A stretch of 64,000 nt of DNA from Aureibaculum sp. 2308TA14-22 (GCF_040538665.1 NZ_JBEWXT010000001.1:2940501-3004500); one strand, 5' to 3'; counted from the first letter of the stretch, positions 8,050 to 17,287 are shown. Notes: generated by a model not told the origin, from the letters alone. Made by a program: numbers and translations.

Positions 8050-8838
8050 CTATTTCGAATTCAGTTTGTCTATAAATTCCTTTGCACTTTTACCAGCATC
8101 ATCGGTTTTCATAAAATTTTCACCAATTAGAAAACCCTTATAACCATGAGGTTGTAATTCTTTTATAGCTTCGACACTACTAATTCCACTTTCTGAAACT
8201 TTTACAAAATCATTTGGTATTTTGGAGGCTAGTTTTTTACTGTTATCTAAACTTACCTCAAAGGTTTTTAAGTTTCTATTATTTACACCCAACATGTCTA
8301 AACTAGGCATGATAGATTTTTGCAATTCTTCTTCATTATGTACTTCTAGCAAAACTTCTAGTCCAAGGCTCTTAGCAAATTCAGAAAAATGCTTGATTTC
8401 TTTTTGTGATAACACAGCAGCAATCAACAAAACTACATCTGCTCCATAGGCTTTCGCAACTAATAATTGATATTCATCAATAATAAATTCTTTTCGCAAC
8501 AAAGGCAGGTAACAATTGGCTCTGGCTGATAATAAATCGTCTAATGAGCCCCCAAAATACTTAGCATCTGTTAAAACGGACATACCAGATACTCCAGCCT
8601 CTTCATAGCCTCGGGCTACGTCAAAAACATTAAAACCAGTATTTATGATAGATTTTGATGGTGAACGTCTTTTATGTTCAGCAATAATTCCCGTATTACT
8701 CTCTTTTAATCTTTCTGCTAATGAGATCGTTTTACGTTCAAAGAAAACAGACTTTTCCAATTGCGACACTGGCAACACCCCTTTGCGAAGTTGAACTTCT
8801 AAGTATTTATCTGCTATAATTTTTTCTAGTATCGTCAT
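8050..8838 (-). CDS. trpC: Indole-3-glycerol phosphate synthase
   Basis: A 262-residue TIM barrel that closes and decarboxylates the anthranilate ribulose phosphate to indole-3-glycerol phosphate. Typical blocks are IIAEHKRRSPSKSII (catalytic Lys), VLTDAKYFGGSLDDL, LLRKEFIIDEYQ, LEVHNEEEL, GVNNRNLKTFEV and SESGISS. It is not fused to TrpF. Its stop lies just 3 bp after the right GIY-YIG palindrome. The 38-bp gap to trpD holds nothing notable. Confidence 0.97.
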   Translation of the reverse strand: MTILEKIIADKYLEVQLRKGVLPVSQLEKSVFFERKTISLAERLKESNTGIIAEHKRRSPSKSIINTGFNVFDVARGYEEAGVSGMSVLTDAKYFGGSLDDLLSARANCYLPLLRKEFIIDEYQLLVAKAYGADVVLLIAAVLSQKEIKHFSEFAKSLGLEVLLEVHNEEELQKSIMPSLDMLGVNNRNLKTFEVSLDNSKKLASKIPNDFVKVSESGISSVEAIKELQPHGYKGFLIGENFMKTDDAGKSAKEFIDKLNSK

Positions 8839-8876
8839 TTTTTAGTTCTTACTATCTCATTCTACGTAGCCTTTGG

Positions 8877-9872
8877 CTAAATAGAGCTAATTGCTTGTAA
8901 CTTCTTTAAGGTTTTTAATCCCTTACCACTTAAAAGTGACTCTTTTGCTAATTCAAACCCTTCTTTTGGTTGTAAATTTTTAACGGTTGCTATTGCCATT
9001 CCAGCATTGGCAGACACTACATTGTTTTGGGCATCAGTTCCTTTTCCACTGATTACTTCCATGAATATCTTGGCGGATTCTTCAACTGAATTTCCACCAA
9101 ATATTTCTTCTGGTGTAATTGGTTGTACTCCAAAATCATCAGGACTTAACATTGCCTCTGAATGATTGGTTATTGTTTTTGTAGCTCCAGTTAATGAAAT
9201 CTCATCGTAACCATCTAGAGCATGTAAAATTGTAAAATTTTTATCTGTATTTTGATATAAATAACTATACATCCTTGCCAATTCCAAGTTAAAAACACCT
9301 ACAAGTTGATTTTTTGGAAATGCTGGGTTCACCATTGGACCCAACATATTAAAAAAGGTTTTTACACCTAATGCTTTTCGTATGGGTGCTACATTCTTCA
9401 TAGCGGGATGAAATAAAGGAGCATGTAAAACACAAATTCCTGTCTCATCTAAACTCCTTCTTAAAAAATCTTGCTCATTGCTAAATTTTATTCCTAAATA
9501 TTCCATAACATTACTTGAGCCAGAAACTGAAGAAACTCCATAATTACCGTGTTTGGTAACGTTAATTCCTGCACCTGCAGCTACAAAAGATGATAAAGTA
9601 GAAATATTAAATGTGTTTTTACCATCACCACCTGTACCGCATAAATCAATCGTATTATAATCGGAAAAATCAACTGCTAAACACAAATCTAATAATGCGT
9701 CACGAAAACCTTCTAATTCTTCAACAGTAATACTTCGCATCATATATACTGTTAAAAATGCTGCGATTTGACTCGGGTTGTATTCTCCTTTAGAAATGTT
9801 TACCAATACATTTTTAGCCTCTTCTTTTGAAATGGTTTCATGATTGATTAATCTATTTAATAATTGTTTCAT
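8877..9872 (-). CDS. trpD: Anthranilate phosphoribosyltransferase
   Basis: A 331-residue enzyme that transfers phosphoribose from PRPP to anthranilate. The helical N-terminal domain is followed by the PRPP loop CGTGGDGKNTFNISTLSS. Further conserved motifs are KHGNYGVSSVSGSSNVMEYLG, HPAMKNVAPIRKALGVKTFFN and LGPMVNPA. Length is normal. It starts 9 bp after the trpG stop, consistent with a single transcript. Confidence 0.97.
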   Translation of the reverse strand: MKQLLNRLINHETISKEEAKNVLVNISKGEYNPSQIAAFLTVYMMRSITVEELEGFRDALLDLCLAVDFSDYNTIDLCGTGGDGKNTFNISTLSSFVAAGAGINVTKHGNYGVSSVSGSSNVMEYLGIKFSNEQDFLRRSLDETGICVLHAPLFHPAMKNVAPIRKALGVKTFFNMLGPMVNPAFPKNQLVGVFNLELARMYSYLYQNTDKNFTILHALDGYDEISLTGATKTITNHSEAMLSPDDFGVQPITPEEIFGGNSVEESAKIFMEVISGKGTDAQNNVVSANAGMAIATVKNLQPKEGFELAKESLLSGKGLKTLKKLQAISSI

Positions 9873-9881
9873 ATTTCGACA

Positions 9882-10448
9882 TTAAGAATTTAACCAATTT
9901 TCCAATAATTGCTTTCCGTTTGGGGTAAGCACTGATTCAGGGTGATATTGCACTCCTTTTACATCGTACTTTTTATGTCTTAACGACATTATTTGGCCAT
10001 TTTCGTCATAAGAAGTGGCTTCTAACACATCGGGTAAATTAGTATCAACAACCCATGAGTGGTAACGACCCACTTCAAAGTTTTTTTCTAAACCTTTAAA
10101 CATTGGTTCATCATCAACCGTAAGTTCAACATTTGTGGCAACACCATGATAAACCTCTTTTAAATTGATGATTTTACCTCCAAAAACTTCACCAATTGCC
10201 TGCTGTCCTAAACAAACTCCCAAAATACTTTTAGTTGGAGCATATTGTTTGATAATTTCTTTTAATAGCCCTGCTTCATCGGGTATTCCTGGCCCAGGAG
10301 AAAGCACAATCTTATCAAATGCTTCAACTTCACCTAAGGTCAATTGGTCGTTTCGTTTTACGGTAACCTCACAACCTAAATCTTCTAAATAATGTACCAA
10401 ATTATAGGTAAAACTATCGTAGTTATCTATGACTAATATTTTCTTCAT
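9882..10448 (-). CDS. trpG: Anthranilate synthase glutamine amidotransferase component
   Basis: A 188-residue class I glutamine amidotransferase. The catalytic triad is visible: Cys in GVCLGQQAIGE, and His and Glu in GVQYHPESVLTPNG. The N-terminal block ILVIDNYDSFTYNLVHYLEDLG is canonical. It supplies ammonia to TrpE. It starts 2 bp after the trpE stop. It could also serve p-aminobenzoate synthase, as some TrpG proteins do. Confidence 0.96.
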   Translation of the reverse strand: MKKILVIDNYDSFTYNLVHYLEDLGCEVTVKRNDQLTLGEVEAFDKIVLSPGPGIPDEAGLLKEIIKQYAPTKSILGVCLGQQAIGEVFGGKIINLKEVYHGVATNVELTVDDEPMFKGLEKNFEVGRYHSWVVDTNLPDVLEATSYDENGQIMSLRHKKYDVKGVQYHPESVLTPNGKQLLENWLNS

Positions 10449-10450
10449 TC

Positions 10451-11854
10451 CTATACACGTTCAGCCAACTCTATGGCATGGGTTAATGCTCCTAATTTGT
10501 TATATACTTCTTGCAATTCATTTTCTGGGTCTGATTTTGATACTAATCCCGCACCGGCTTGCCAATGTAATTCGTGATTCTTGCTTAAAAAAGTACGAAT
10601 CATAATGGCATGGTTAAAATTACCATCAAAATCCATAAAACCAATAGCACCTCCATAAAAAGCCCTGCTTGTTTTTTCGTATTGTTCAATCAGCTGCATC
10701 GCCCTATGTTTTGGTGCACCGCTTAATGTGCCAGCAGGAAAAGTGTCAGCAACAACTTGCATTGTAGAAGTGTTCTTCTCTTTTTTTCCCGTAACCTTAC
10801 TTACCAAATGAATTACATGAGAAAAGAATTGAACTTCTCTATATGTATCAACTTTCACCTGACTACCGTGACGGCTTAAATCGTTTCTAGCCAAATCCAC
10901 CAACATTACGTGTTCGTCGTTTTCTTTGTCGTCTTGTGATAGTTTTTTTGCCAATATAGCATCTTGTTCATCATTCCCAGAACGTTTAAAAGTCCCTGCT
11001 ATAGGGTGAATTTCTGCTAGCCCATCTTTTACTACCAATTGTGCTTCAGGGGAACTACCAAATATTTTAAAATCACCATAATCAAAATAAAAGAGGTATG
11101 GCGAAGGATTAATACTCCGCAAAGTTCTATAGACATTAAATTCATCTCCTTTAAAAGATTGTTTAAATTTTTTGGACAAAACCAATTGAAATACATCACC
11201 CCTAGCACAATGCTTTTTGGCAATTTCTACATGCTCCTTATATTCATTATCTGTTAAATTAGAACTAATCTCACCATCTTTTGTAAATTTATATGTAGTA
11301 AAATTCTGTGCTTTAACCAATTGATGCAAATCTTCTATATTGCTTTTTTCGTTATAATCATGTGCAAAAATATAGGCATGATTTTTAAAATGGTTTATCG
11401 CGATAATATTCTGATAAACAGCGTAATATATATCAGGAATTACAATAGAATCTTTCTTCTTTGAAATCTCTACATCTTCAAAATACCGAACAGCATCATA
11501 CGCAGTGTAGCCAAAAATTCCGTTATGGATAAATTTAAAACCTTCATCTTTTTGTACATCAAAACGTTGAGAAAATTTATGAATCTCTGTAGGAACATCT
11601 GTTTCATTAGTAATTTCCATTATTTTGCTTGTTCCGTCAGGAAAAGTCTGAAAAATCTTTTCATTTTCAACTTTAATGGTCGCAATTGGATTAAAACAGA
11701 TGTATGAAAAACTGTTGTCATTAGCATGATAATCACTACTTTCGAGCAGAATACTATTGGGAAAACGATCGCGAATTTTTAAATACACGCTCACTGGTGT
11801 AATGGTATCAGCAATTATTTTTTTTGACGATGTGTTTAATTTGAATTTATTCAT
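10451..11854 (-). CDS. trpE: Anthranilate synthase component I
   Basis: A 467-residue chorismate-using enzyme and first enzyme of the pathway. The N-terminal segment SILLESSDYH contains the LLES motif that binds feedback-inhibiting tryptophan. C-terminal chorismate-binding motifs are present: GSSPEAQLVV, HPIAGTFKRSG, ELQEVYNKLGA, LSGAPKHRAMQLIEQ and RAFYGGAIGF. The start ATG is only 3 bp beyond the T run of an intrinsic terminator, so its expression depends on readthrough of the attenuator. Confidence 0.97.
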   Translation of the reverse strand: MNKFKLNTSSKKIIADTITPVSVYLKIRDRFPNSILLESSDYHANDNSFSYICFNPIATIKVENEKIFQTFPDGTSKIMEITNETDVPTEIHKFSQRFDVQKDEGFKFIHNGIFGYTAYDAVRYFEDVEISKKKDSIVIPDIYYAVYQNIIAINHFKNHAYIFAHDYNEKSNIEDLHQLVKAQNFTTYKFTKDGEISSNLTDNEYKEHVEIAKKHCARGDVFQLVLSKKFKQSFKGDEFNVYRTLRSINPSPYLFYFDYGDFKIFGSSPEAQLVVKDGLAEIHPIAGTFKRSGNDEQDAILAKKLSQDDKENDEHVMLVDLARNDLSRHGSQVKVDTYREVQFFSHVIHLVSKVTGKKEKNTSTMQVVADTFPAGTLSGAPKHRAMQLIEQYEKTSRAFYGGAIGFMDFDGNFNHAIMIRTFLSKNHELHWQAGAGLVSKSDPENELQEVYNKLGALTHAIELAERV

Positions 11855-11857
11855 AAT

Positions 11858-11890
11858 AAAAAAAGCTTGTCGTGAATGACAAGCCTTGTT
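11858..11890 (-). terminator. trp attenuator terminator
   Basis: On the minus strand: GGCTTGTC (11885-11878), loop ATTCAC, GACAAGC (11871-11865) and a run of seven T ending at 11858, 3 bp before the trpE start. Seven bases of this hairpin (TTCACGA, plus-strand complement at 11870-11876) are complementary to TCGTGAA in the leader (11926-11920). That stretch carries the leader's last Ser codon and stop, which allows an alternative antiterminator pairing. Confidence 0.9.
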
Positions 11891-11920
11891 ATTTTTAATT
11901 TAAATATACAATGGTTTAGT

Positions 11921-11977
11921 TCACGAATTTGCGTTTCGAGAATTCCACCACCAGGTATTATTTAAAATTGTATTCAT
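11921..11977 (-). CDS. trpL: trp operon leader peptide
   Basis: An 18-codon reading frame, MNTILNNTWWWNSRNANS, with three consecutive TGG codons (11945-11953). It starts about 10 nt after the predicted transcription start and ends at a TGA that lies in the putative antiterminator strand. A ribosome stalled at the Trp codons would leave that strand free, whereas one reaching the stop codon would cover it and let the terminator form. This is the classical attenuation layout. It is too short for ordinary gene finding. Confidence 0.88.
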   Translation of the reverse strand: MNTILNNTWWWNSRNANS

Positions 11978-11993
11978 AATTGATTTGTTATGA

Positions 11994-12026
11994 CAAATGT
12001 AGTAAAATATTTAAACAATCAAAAAA
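11994..12026 (-). promoter_or_regulatory. trp operon promoter
   Basis: On the minus strand: a TTTTTTG -33 element (12026-12020), an 18-nt spacer and TACATTTG (12001-11994). This matches the Bacteroidota housekeeping consensus TTG-N~19-TAnnTTTG. It predicts a start near 11987 and a leader transcript of about 130 nt up to the attenuator. Confidence 0.8.
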
Positions 12027-12029
12027 ATA

Positions 12030-12998
12030 TTAAAGTAATGATACTTCTTTCCATTCAGTGCCATTATGAAAATATAGTTTATTGTCGGTAGAGTTGACAT
12101 ACATATCTCCTAATGCTCCAGTTGGTGCTGCAGCTTGAGGCTCTAAACGCATTACACCGTTAACATGTAATTTTTGCTGAGGGCTTTTGGTTCCTACTCC
12201 AATACTACCTTCAAAATAAGAATCGGCATCAGAAGCAGAATGTATGGCGTAATTTTCATTGGTTCCTTTGTTAAAACTGGCGTCTATATGAAGACCATAT
12301 GAGTCAGTTGTTGTGCCTGAACCATAATAAAAAATATACTGACCATATGTTTTCGAAATTGTTCCTTCATTTCTTATAATTACTGTCGAAGTAAAGGCAT
12401 TATCAATAGTCCCAAAATTTTCAATTTCAGCTAAAGTCGATTCTGCAGTGGTAATAGTGGCTCCAGTTTTATTTTTTATTATGCTTCTAGTACCAATACC
12501 AAATCCAATAGTACCTGTACCATTGTTTTCAACGGTATTTGCATTTGCATATGTAAATCCATTGGAACCTGCACCATCATATATCGCTTTTACATTTACT
12601 AATGTAGTTGATCCATCGGTTGATTTTTTACCTTCGACCCATAGTTTATGAGCATCTGAAAAAGCATTTCTTCCAATACCAACTCTACCATCAAAATAAG
12701 CAATTTCAGGAGAAGCTCCATCCACAAATTTACCTGCTCCACCACCACCTTCTACCCAAGCAGTTCCATCATAATTCCAAATAGATTTTGTATCTGTATC
12801 ATAAACCAATAAACCCAACGCAGGAGTTGCAATTGCCGCTCTTTGAACAGTTGTCATTCTTGGTATTAACAAGCCTTTGTCGGTTGATTCGATTTCCAAA
12901 GCCGAAGAAGCGTCAGGAGTGGTAGTGCCAATACCTACTTGTGCAAAACAAGTAGCAGATGCTATAATTGTGAAAATAAATAGTATTATTTTTTTCAT
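12030..12998 (-). CDS. Secreted cell-surface protein with VGIGTTTP head and trimeric tail-like end
   Basis: A 322-residue protein with signal peptide (MKKIILFIFTIIASATCFAQ). It is followed by the VGIGTTTPDASSALEIES / GLLIPRMT block seen in many Bacteroidota surface proteins. Further on are a repeat of that style (GVGTKSPQQKLHVNGVMRL) and a C-terminal NKLYFHNGTEWKEVSLL motif. The VGIGT... and LHV.G repeats resemble beta-structured fibre or shaft proteins. No T9SS sorting domain is visible. It starts 12 bp after the T9SS protein upstream, so they probably form a two-gene operon. Precise function is unknown; the stop lies right beside the trp promoter. Confidence 0.75.
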   Translation of the reverse strand: MKKIILFIFTIIASATCFAQVGIGTTTPDASSALEIESTDKGLLIPRMTTVQRAAIATPALGLLVYDTDTKSIWNYDGTAWVEGGGGAGKFVDGASPEIAYFDGRVGIGRNAFSDAHKLWVEGKKSTDGSTTLVNVKAIYDGAGSNGFTYANANTVENNGTGTIGFGIGTRSIIKNKTGATITTAESTLAEIENFGTIDNAFTSTVIIRNEGTISKTYGQYIFYYGSGTTTDSYGLHIDASFNKGTNENYAIHSASDADSYFEGSIGVGTKSPQQKLHVNGVMRLEPQAAAPTGALGDMYVNSTDNKLYFHNGTEWKEVSLL

Positions 12999-13009
12999 AA
13001 CTCTATAAA

Positions 13010-13939
13010 TTATTTTATTAATATTTTTTTAGTTACTTTTTTACCTTCGTGTTCAAACTTTAATAAGTAAATCCCGCTTTTTAAATTTGGTTTTATGATT
13101 GAACCACGATTGTTTGAAACGGAAATATTTTTTTGATTACTTATTTTTCTACCTAATAAGTCAAAAATGGTAACTTTAAGGTTGACTAGATTAGCTGAAA
13201 CAAATTGAATATGTTCTGCATCGTTATCTATAGGATTTGAAATAATCCGAATATCATTGGTAATAAATAAATCGTCAATACCTAATACTGCTTGGTGGTC
13301 GATCCCAAATGTATATTCTGAAAAACCACTTAAAACAACTTCATTAGCATTATCTGTTGTAACTGTTCCATTGGACAGGTCTCCAGTAACCACATTCGTT
13401 TCTGTAGCACTTACTAAATTCCAAACTCCACCATTTAATCCTACCACAGCAACCGAACTTAACTTGCTGCCGTTATCATTTACTAAAGTTGTAATATCAC
13501 TTGCGGGAATCCAAGGCAAGGTTACTACACCTTGACCGTTCAACTCCCAATATTCTTTATCAGAGACGGCATCAACATCAGTACCATTTGTGCCGCTTGT
13601 AGGTGTTGCATTAAAATATTGTGCTTCTGAATTTATAGAATGATTTAACATTACCGGGGCATAAACGCCGTTATCGCCCACAGGCAATTTGGTTTCTCCA
13701 GTTCCGTAGGCAACTACTTTTCCATTTACGTATTCTTGGTCAGTACCCCAAACAGAGCCTGCTTCGACCGAAAAAACACCAGTTGAACCTAGTGTAACAA
13801 CGGTATTACTTGTAGTAAAATCTAAATCCTTTTTCAAGTGAAATTCAACACCAGATCCCACATAAAGCTCTTGTGCAAAAACATTAACACCTAATAAAGA
13901 AAGCAATAAAAAAGAAAAAAGCTTGTAAAAGTGTTTCAT
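13010..13939 (-). CDS. T9SS type A sorting domain-containing secreted protein
   Basis: The start used is the ATG at 13937-13939 (MKHFYKLFSFLLLSLLGVNVFAQ); a TTG two codons earlier is also possible. A signal peptide is followed by a beta-rich body (about 25-225) with no enzyme motif. A C-terminal T9SS domain follows: RIISNPIDNDAEHIQF, VTIFDLLGRKISNQ, LKSGIYLLKFEHEGKKVTKKILIK. The protein is expected on the cell surface or released. A TACTTTTG -10-like element lies at 13963-13956. It is first in an operon with the following surface protein. Confidence 0.82.
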   Translation of the reverse strand: MKHFYKLFSFLLLSLLGVNVFAQELYVGSGVEFHLKKDLDFTTSNTVVTLGSTGVFSVEAGSVWGTDQEYVNGKVVAYGTGETKLPVGDNGVYAPVMLNHSINSEAQYFNATPTSGTNGTDVDAVSDKEYWELNGQGVVTLPWIPASDITTLVNDNGSKLSSVAVVGLNGGVWNLVSATETNVVTGDLSNGTVTTDNANEVVLSGFSEYTFGIDHQAVLGIDDLFITNDIRIISNPIDNDAEHIQFVSANLVNLKVTIFDLLGRKISNQKNISVSNNRGSIIKPNLKSGIYLLKFEHEGKKVTKKILIK

Positions 13940-13976
13940 AAACAACTATTTTACCCAAAAGTAATAAAAAATACAA

Positions 13977-14234
13977 CTACTTATAAGTCAATTTAAAATA
14001 AATTAGCAGTAACGATAATGCGGCCGTAATACTATTTGTGACCATCATTGCTAAACTATTTACATAAATACCGTAAATCAGCCATAAAATAATACCTACA
14101 AAAAATACCATAAACATTGTTAAGGAAAGACTATCGGCCGACTTACTTTTATACGTTTTATACACCTGAGGCACAAAAGCAGCGGTAGTCAGCCCACCAG
14201 CTAGTAATCCCAAAATTTCTATGGAAGCCACCAT
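13977..14234 (-). CDS. SemiSWEET family sugar transporter
   Basis: An 85-residue protein with three transmembrane helices (about 5-25, 37-57 and 62-82) and the PQ-loop motif FVPQVYKTYKSKS at the end of helix 1. This is the size and layout of bacterial SemiSWEETs, which work as dimers in passive sugar exchange. Its ATG shares one base with the leuS stop (TAATG), so it is translationally coupled to leuS. The substrate cannot be predicted. Confidence 0.88.
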   Translation of the reverse strand: MVASIEILGLLAGGLTTAAFVPQVYKTYKSKSADSLSLTMFMVFFVGIILWLIYGIYVNSLAMMVTNSITAALSLLLIYFKLTYK

Positions 14235-17200
14235 TAACCTACTATATTTACAATTTTACCGGGCACTATAATTACTTTTTTAGGCGTTCGACCTGCCAAT
14301 TGAGCTTGTGTTTTTTCATGAGTCATTACGGCTTCTTCAATTTGCTCTTTGGTTAAATCTAAAGATAAATCCATAGTAAAACGCATTTTACCATTGAACG
14401 AGATAGGATAGGTCTTTGTGCTTTCCACCAAGTATTTCTCTTCAAATTTAGGGAAAGGAGCGGTTGAAATAGACTCGGTATGACCCAACTTACTCCATAA
14501 TTCTTCTGCAATATGCGGTGCATAAGGCGAAATTAATATCAACAAAGGTTCTAAAATTGCCCTATTGTTGCATTTTTTTGCTGTCAATTCATTTACTGCA
14601 ATCATAAAGGTAGAAACCGAGGTGTTAAAAGAGAAATTCTCAATATCTTCTTCTACTTTTTTGATGGTTTTGTGTAGGGTTTTAAAAGCCTCTGGGGTAG
14701 GTTCAACACCTCCCGAGCCCCCCTCAAGGGGGGAATTAGTCACGTAAAAAGCACCGTTTTCACCGGAATGATACAATTTCCATAATTTTTTAAGAAAACT
14801 GTGTACACCCGTAATACCTGCAGTATTCCAAGGTTTCGCTTGTTCTAATGGGCCTAAAAACATTTCATACATACGTAAACTGTCTGCACCGTATTGCTCA
14901 CAAATAGCATCTGGATTTACGACGTTTAGCCATCTTTTAGACATTTTTTCAACTTCTGAATATGTTTTAAATTCGCTAGAGCCCTGATTAAATAATTCAT
15001 GAAATTTTCCCTTATGCCAATAACCCTTTTGAACCACAAAAATTGAATCTTCATAATACTGATTACTATTTCTATAATTTTCAATATCAAGAACATTACT
15101 TTTTACGTAATTAACATCAAAACGATGTGGAATAATTTCATTAAATGGGACAGCTAAACTTCCTTCCTTATACTCATCTACATACTCATAATCAGCACTG
15201 AAAAAAACATACTTTACATCTTTAGTATAGTGAGAAAAGTGTACCTTTTCTCCAAATTCATTTTCTTGTAACAGAAAAATAGTATTAGACGCTTTTTTAC
15301 CCTCAAAATCATTTGCTCCTTTATAACCAGTAACATATGCCAATTCACTCGTCCCCAATATCATCCCTTGGTTAATCAACTTCTTCGCAAATTCATCTTG
15401 AGGCACTAAACCTTTATCAAACATGAATTTTTGCCAAAAACGGCTGTACAGCAAATGGCCTGTGGCATGCTCGCTACCACCGATGTACAAGTCGACGTCT
15501 TGCCAATAATTAATGGTATCTTGCGAGAAGATTTCATTCTCGTTATGTGGATCCATATAACGGTTAAAATACTGCGAACTGCCCGCCCAACCGGGCATGG
15601 TATTGAGTTCTAAAGGGAATACTGTTTTCTTATCGATTTGACTATTTTCAACTATCTTGTTTTGCTCAATGTCCCAAACCCAAGCCTCGGCATTTCCTAA
15701 TGGTGGTTTACCGTCTTCGGTAGGTAAGTATTTTTCTACTTCAGGTAAAACAATAGGTATGTGTTTTTCATCAATCATTTGCGGCAAACCATTGACATAA
15801 TATACCGGAAAAGGCTCGCCCCAATAGCGTTGACGACTAAAAACCGCATCACGCATTCTATAATTTATCTTTTTATAACCAAATCCACGTTTTTCAATTT
15901 CGTAAATAATGATTTTCATTGCCTTTTTATATGGCAAACCATTCAGGAAATCAGAATTGGCAATCACTGATTTTTCCTTTTCAGCAAAAGCTTCTTCAGA
16001 AATATCAACACCTTCAAAAATATTGGGAATCGGAATATCAAAATGCCTAGCAAAATCGTAATCACGTTGGTCGCCACAAGGGACAGACATAACTGCACCT
16101 GTTCCGTAACCCGCAAGCACATAATCACCAATCCAAATAGGAATAGGCTCTTTTGTAAACGGATGTTCAGCATAAGCCCCAGTAAATGCTCCAGTTATGG
16201 TTTTTACATCTGCCATTCTATCTAATTCACTCCTTTTGGCAGTAGCTTTTATATAGGCTTCAACATCTTCCTTTTGAGCATCAGTTGTTATTTTTGGCAC
16301 CAATTCATGCTCTGGTGCTAAAGTCATAAAAGAGACTCCGAAAATGGTGTCGGGTCTTGTAGTAAATACATCTATCTTAGGAAGGTTTTCTCCATCAATA
16401 ATTGAAAAAGAAACCATAGCCCCTTCACTTCTTCCAATCCAATTGGTTTGGGAATCTTTAAGTGGTTGCGGCCAATCTATCTTATCTAAACCATCCAACA
16501 ATCGCTGAGCGTAAGCGGAAATACGCATGCTCCATTGTTTCATTTTTTTACGCACAACTGGGTGTCCACCACGTTCTGAAACGCCATTTACAATTTCGTC
16601 ATTTGCCAAAACTGTTCCCAATGCAGGACACCAATTTACTTCGGTATCCGACAAGTAGGTCAATCGATATTGCAATAAAATTTGTTGCTGTTTTTCTTTA
16701 GAAAAATCATTCCATTCACTGGCAGTAAACTGTCCAACATCATCATCTGATTCAGCATTAACGGTAGTATTTCCTTCTTTTTCAAAAGTGGAAACTAAGC
16801 TTGAGATATCTTCCGCTTTATCGGTATTTTTGTTATACCATGAGTTGAATAATTGGATGAAGATCCACTGTGTCCATTTATAATAGTTGGGGTCTGAAGT
16901 ACGGACTTCGCGAGACCAATCGAATGAAAAACCAATCTGATCAAGTTGACGTCTGTATGTTTTAATATTTTCAGCAGTTGTTACCGCGGGATGTTGCCCT
17001 GTCTGAATAGCATATTGCTCAGCAGGCAAACCAAAACTATCATACCCTTGTGGATGCATTACGTTAAAGCCTTTGTGCCTTTTATATCGAGCATAAATAT
17101 CAGAAGCAATATAACCTAATGGGTGCCCAACATGTAAACCCGCACCACTTGGGTACGGAAACATATCTAACACATAAAATTTGGGTTTTTCAGCACCTTT

Positions 17201-17287
17201 CTCACCAGGATTTGCAGCCTTAAAAGTTTGATTGTCCGCCCAATATTTTTGCCATTTGGCCTCTATTTCATTAAAATGGTAACTCAT
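14234..17287 (-). CDS. leuS: Leucyl-tRNA synthetase with an in-frame palindromic insertion
   Basis: A 1017-residue class I synthetase. The HIGH-like site is in PYPSGAGLHVGHPLGY, the editing domain includes FTTRPDTIFGVSF, and the KMSKS loop appears as EKMSKRWLN. It is longer than many bacterial LeuRS. Residues 851-861 (NSPLEGGSGGV) are encoded exactly by a 33-bp repeat (14705-14737) of the family that flanks the DUF559 gene at 62 kb. The insertion lies in the linker between FYVT and PEAFKTLHKTIKKVEED of the anticodon-binding region, where it should be tolerated. A TAACTTTG -10-like site is at 17318-17311. Confidence 0.96.
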   Translation of the reverse strand: MSYHFNEIEAKWQKYWADNQTFKAANPGEKGAEKPKFYVLDMFPYPSGAGLHVGHPLGYIASDIYARYKRHKGFNVMHPQGYDSFGLPAEQYAIQTGQHPAVTTAENIKTYRRQLDQIGFSFDWSREVRTSDPNYYKWTQWIFIQLFNSWYNKNTDKAEDISSLVSTFEKEGNTTVNAESDDDVGQFTASEWNDFSKEKQQQILLQYRLTYLSDTEVNWCPALGTVLANDEIVNGVSERGGHPVVRKKMKQWSMRISAYAQRLLDGLDKIDWPQPLKDSQTNWIGRSEGAMVSFSIIDGENLPKIDVFTTRPDTIFGVSFMTLAPEHELVPKITTDAQKEDVEAYIKATAKRSELDRMADVKTITGAFTGAYAEHPFTKEPIPIWIGDYVLAGYGTGAVMSVPCGDQRDYDFARHFDIPIPNIFEGVDISEEAFAEKEKSVIANSDFLNGLPYKKAMKIIIYEIEKRGFGYKKINYRMRDAVFSRQRYWGEPFPVYYVNGLPQMIDEKHIPIVLPEVEKYLPTEDGKPPLGNAEAWVWDIEQNKIVENSQIDKKTVFPLELNTMPGWAGSSQYFNRYMDPHNENEIFSQDTINYWQDVDLYIGGSEHATGHLLYSRFWQKFMFDKGLVPQDEFAKKLINQGMILGTSELAYVTGYKGANDFEGKKASNTIFLLQENEFGEKVHFSHYTKDVKYVFFSADYEYVDEYKEGSLAVPFNEIIPHRFDVNYVKSNVLDIENYRNSNQYYEDSIFVVQKGYWHKGKFHELFNQGSSEFKTYSEVEKMSKRWLNVVNPDAICEQYGADSLRMYEMFLGPLEQAKPWNTAGITGVHSFLKKLWKLYHSGENGAFYVTNSPLEGGSGGVEPTPEAFKTLHKTIKKVEEDIENFSFNTSVSTFMIAVNELTAKKCNNRAILEPLLILISPYAPHIAEELWSKLGHTESISTAPFPKFEEKYLVESTKTYPISFNGKMRFTMDLSLDLTKEQIEEAVMTHEKTQAQLAGRTPKKVIIVPGKIVNIVG
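14705..14737 (-). repeat. Palindromic element in frame within leuS
   Basis: On the minus strand it begins AATTCCCCCCTTGAGGGGGG and ends GGGAGGTGTT. The CCCCCC/GGGGGG stem encloses TTGA. The design (C-run, TTGA, G-run, then a second G block and TGTT) matches the 31-bp inverted repeats at 62104-62134 and 62524-62554. It is exactly 11 codons long, contributes NSPLEGGSGGV, and keeps the leuS frame. Confidence 0.8.
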
